Shown here: positions 63,483-64,000 of the stretch, one piece after another
How positions within the stretch are numbered: the first letter of the stretch is position 1
Layout: every line of letters begins with the position of its first letter
DNA from: Bacteroides sp. OM05-12
Lineage (GTDB): Bacteria > Bacteroidota > Bacteroidia > Bacteroidales > Bacteroidaceae
Direction of reading: 5' to 3'
Assembly (NCBI RefSeq): GCF_003438995.1
Contig: NZ_QSUN01000018.1
Coordinates: 1 to 64,000, forward strand
DNA length: 64,000 nt
The notes under the pieces: model-generated
Database searches by the model: none
Seen by the model: the letters and a program-made list of their open reading frames with translations, nothing else
What the model was told of the DNA's origin: nothing
Made by a program: the position numbers and the translations under genes

Positions 63483-63508
63483 TATTGTTCGCAAATATAC
63501 GAACAATA
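63483..63508 (-). promoter_or_regulatory. arsR promoter and autoregulatory operator
   Basis: TATTGTTCG and CGAACAATA form a perfect 9-8-9 inverted repeat. The 8-bp spacer, read on the minus strand, is TATATTTG, a perfect -7 box. The repressor site thus covers the core promoter 9 bp from the arsR ATG; the transcript must begin very close to the start codon. Confidence 0.8.
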
Positions 63509-63556
63509 GAAATACAATACAAAAGAATTAAGAGTTTTTTCTAATTAGTAGAATTT

Positions 63557-63733
63557 CTAAAACATGAAATCAAAGCCTTTCTTACGAGAAATATTGAATT
63601 TCTCAATTTCTAATGCAAGTGATTTCTTTAGCTGCACTACCATGAAATCCAAAAACGGTTGATTTACCTCATCATCTTGCGATTGTCGCAAAATAAAGAA
63701 TATAATCAGCTCTATCTTCTTTAAAGATTTTCA
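63557..63733 (-). pseudogene. Open-frame fragment without start codon
   Basis: On the minus strand a frame of about 57 codons ends at 63557 and includes QSQDDEVNQPFLDFMVVQLK and EIEKFNISRKKGFDFMF. It looks protein-like, but is preceded by a stop and lacks an upstream ATG. It may be the 3' remnant of a lost gene. The rest of 63523-63810 shows nothing. Confidence 0.35.
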
Positions 63734-63810
63734 TTGGAAAAAGGTAATAGCAGAATTGGATATAGTTCATCAACAAACAATGTTTCAGCTAGTTTCAGTA
63801 GAAAAACAGA

Positions 63811-63843
63811 AAACCCTTGTAAACTTTTTATTTACAAGGGTTT
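63811..63843 (-). terminator. Terminator of the tRNA gene
   Basis: AAACCCTTGTAAA and TTTACAAGGGTTT form a perfect 13-bp stem with a 7-nt loop, 15 bp beyond the tRNA 3' end. Confidence 0.88.
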
Positions 63844-63858
63844 ATCTTCATCTTTTCG

Positions 63859-63942
63859 TACCCAGACCCGGGGTCGAACCGGGATGGAAGTGAATCCACT
63901 GGTGTTTGAGACCAGCGCGTCTACCGATTCCGCCATCTGGGC
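63859..63942 (-). tRNA. tRNA-Leu (anticodon CAA)
   Basis: 84 nt on the minus strand with a 7-bp acceptor stem (GCCCAGA with TCTGGGT), a D-loop containing AATCGGTAGAC, anticodon stem CTGGT/ACCAG around loop CTCAAAC, a long variable arm as in class II tRNAs, and the T-loop GGTTCGACCCC. The anticodon CAA reads UUG. CCA is not encoded. The gene is intact. Confidence 0.95.
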
Positions 63943-64000
63943 ATAATTGACTTTTCAATTGCGGTGCAAAGATACGTTTTTTTTCTTAACCGACAAGCAT

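Noticed and set aside
63859..63942. tRNA-Leu as the integration site of the mobile element
   Set aside because: The tRNA is intact and more than 6 kb from the integrase, and no part of it is repeated. The DUF2795 3' end is the supported site.

Overview
The window is chromosomal DNA of a Bacteroidota (Bacteroidales) bacterium. The promoters use the Bacteroidota -7 box TAnnTTTG, the secreted proteins carry Bacteroidota-style signal peptides and type IX secretion (T9SS) C-terminal sorting domains, and there is a complete porP-gldK-gldL-gldM-gldN operon. That operon together with a murQ/murK/ampG muropeptide-recycling operon suggests Parabacteroides or another member of the Tannerellaceae; this placement is inference.

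Layout. 1-31.9 kb is low-GC core chromosome: gltX; a membrane HD phosphohydrolase (PgpH type) with a membrane TPR/AraC regulator; a 1499-residue T9SS cargo protein; an operon of priA, a CotH-type T9SS cargo, a PHP phosphoesterase and a low-molecular-weight tyrosine phosphatase; an outer-membrane beta-barrel; a tightly overlapping six-gene operon for peptidoglycan recycling; a sodium/solute symporter; and the T9SS core operon.

32.0-57.2 kb is an integrated mobilizable element of about 25.2 kb. It sits in the 3' end of a small DUF2795 gene, and a 21-bp direct repeat (one mismatch) at 32009 and 57227 marks its ends. From the right it carries a tyrosine integrase, a membrane protein, an excisionase-like HTH protein, a DUF3987 ATPase, a zinc-finger primase-like protein, an oriT that resembles the pMV158/MobV type, and a MobV relaxase. 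Its left end holds a HEPN protein and a AAA+ ATPase, a possible defence or conflict pair. Between these lies a higher-GC cargo of 15 genes plus one C-terminally truncated regulator gene: a minimal Tat translocase (TatA, TatC), two proteins with clear twin-arginine signals, five flavodoxins (four of them lipoproteins), several reductases and hydrolases, and a full-length AraC regulator.

The most notable observation is that all five transcription units of this cargo, including the AraC gene itself, share one operator: RACAAA, 5 nt, TTGAGC, 5 nt, ARCAAA, then exactly 21 nt to a TAnnTTTG -7 box. The fifth copy (the AraC gene's own) keeps only the promoter-proximal half. This looks like a self-contained, mobile, AraC-controlled regulon for envelope redox chemistry or electrophile detoxification that brings its own protein export machine. 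The biochemical role is inference.

57.2-64 kb is core again: the DUF2795 gene, a PduO-type cobalamin adenosyltransferase, a methyltransferase, a TonB-family protein, a 1-kb non-coding stretch with dispersed hairpin repeats, an arsR-arsE-arsF-arsG-permease operon with two palindromic operators, and tRNA-Leu(CAA) with its terminator.
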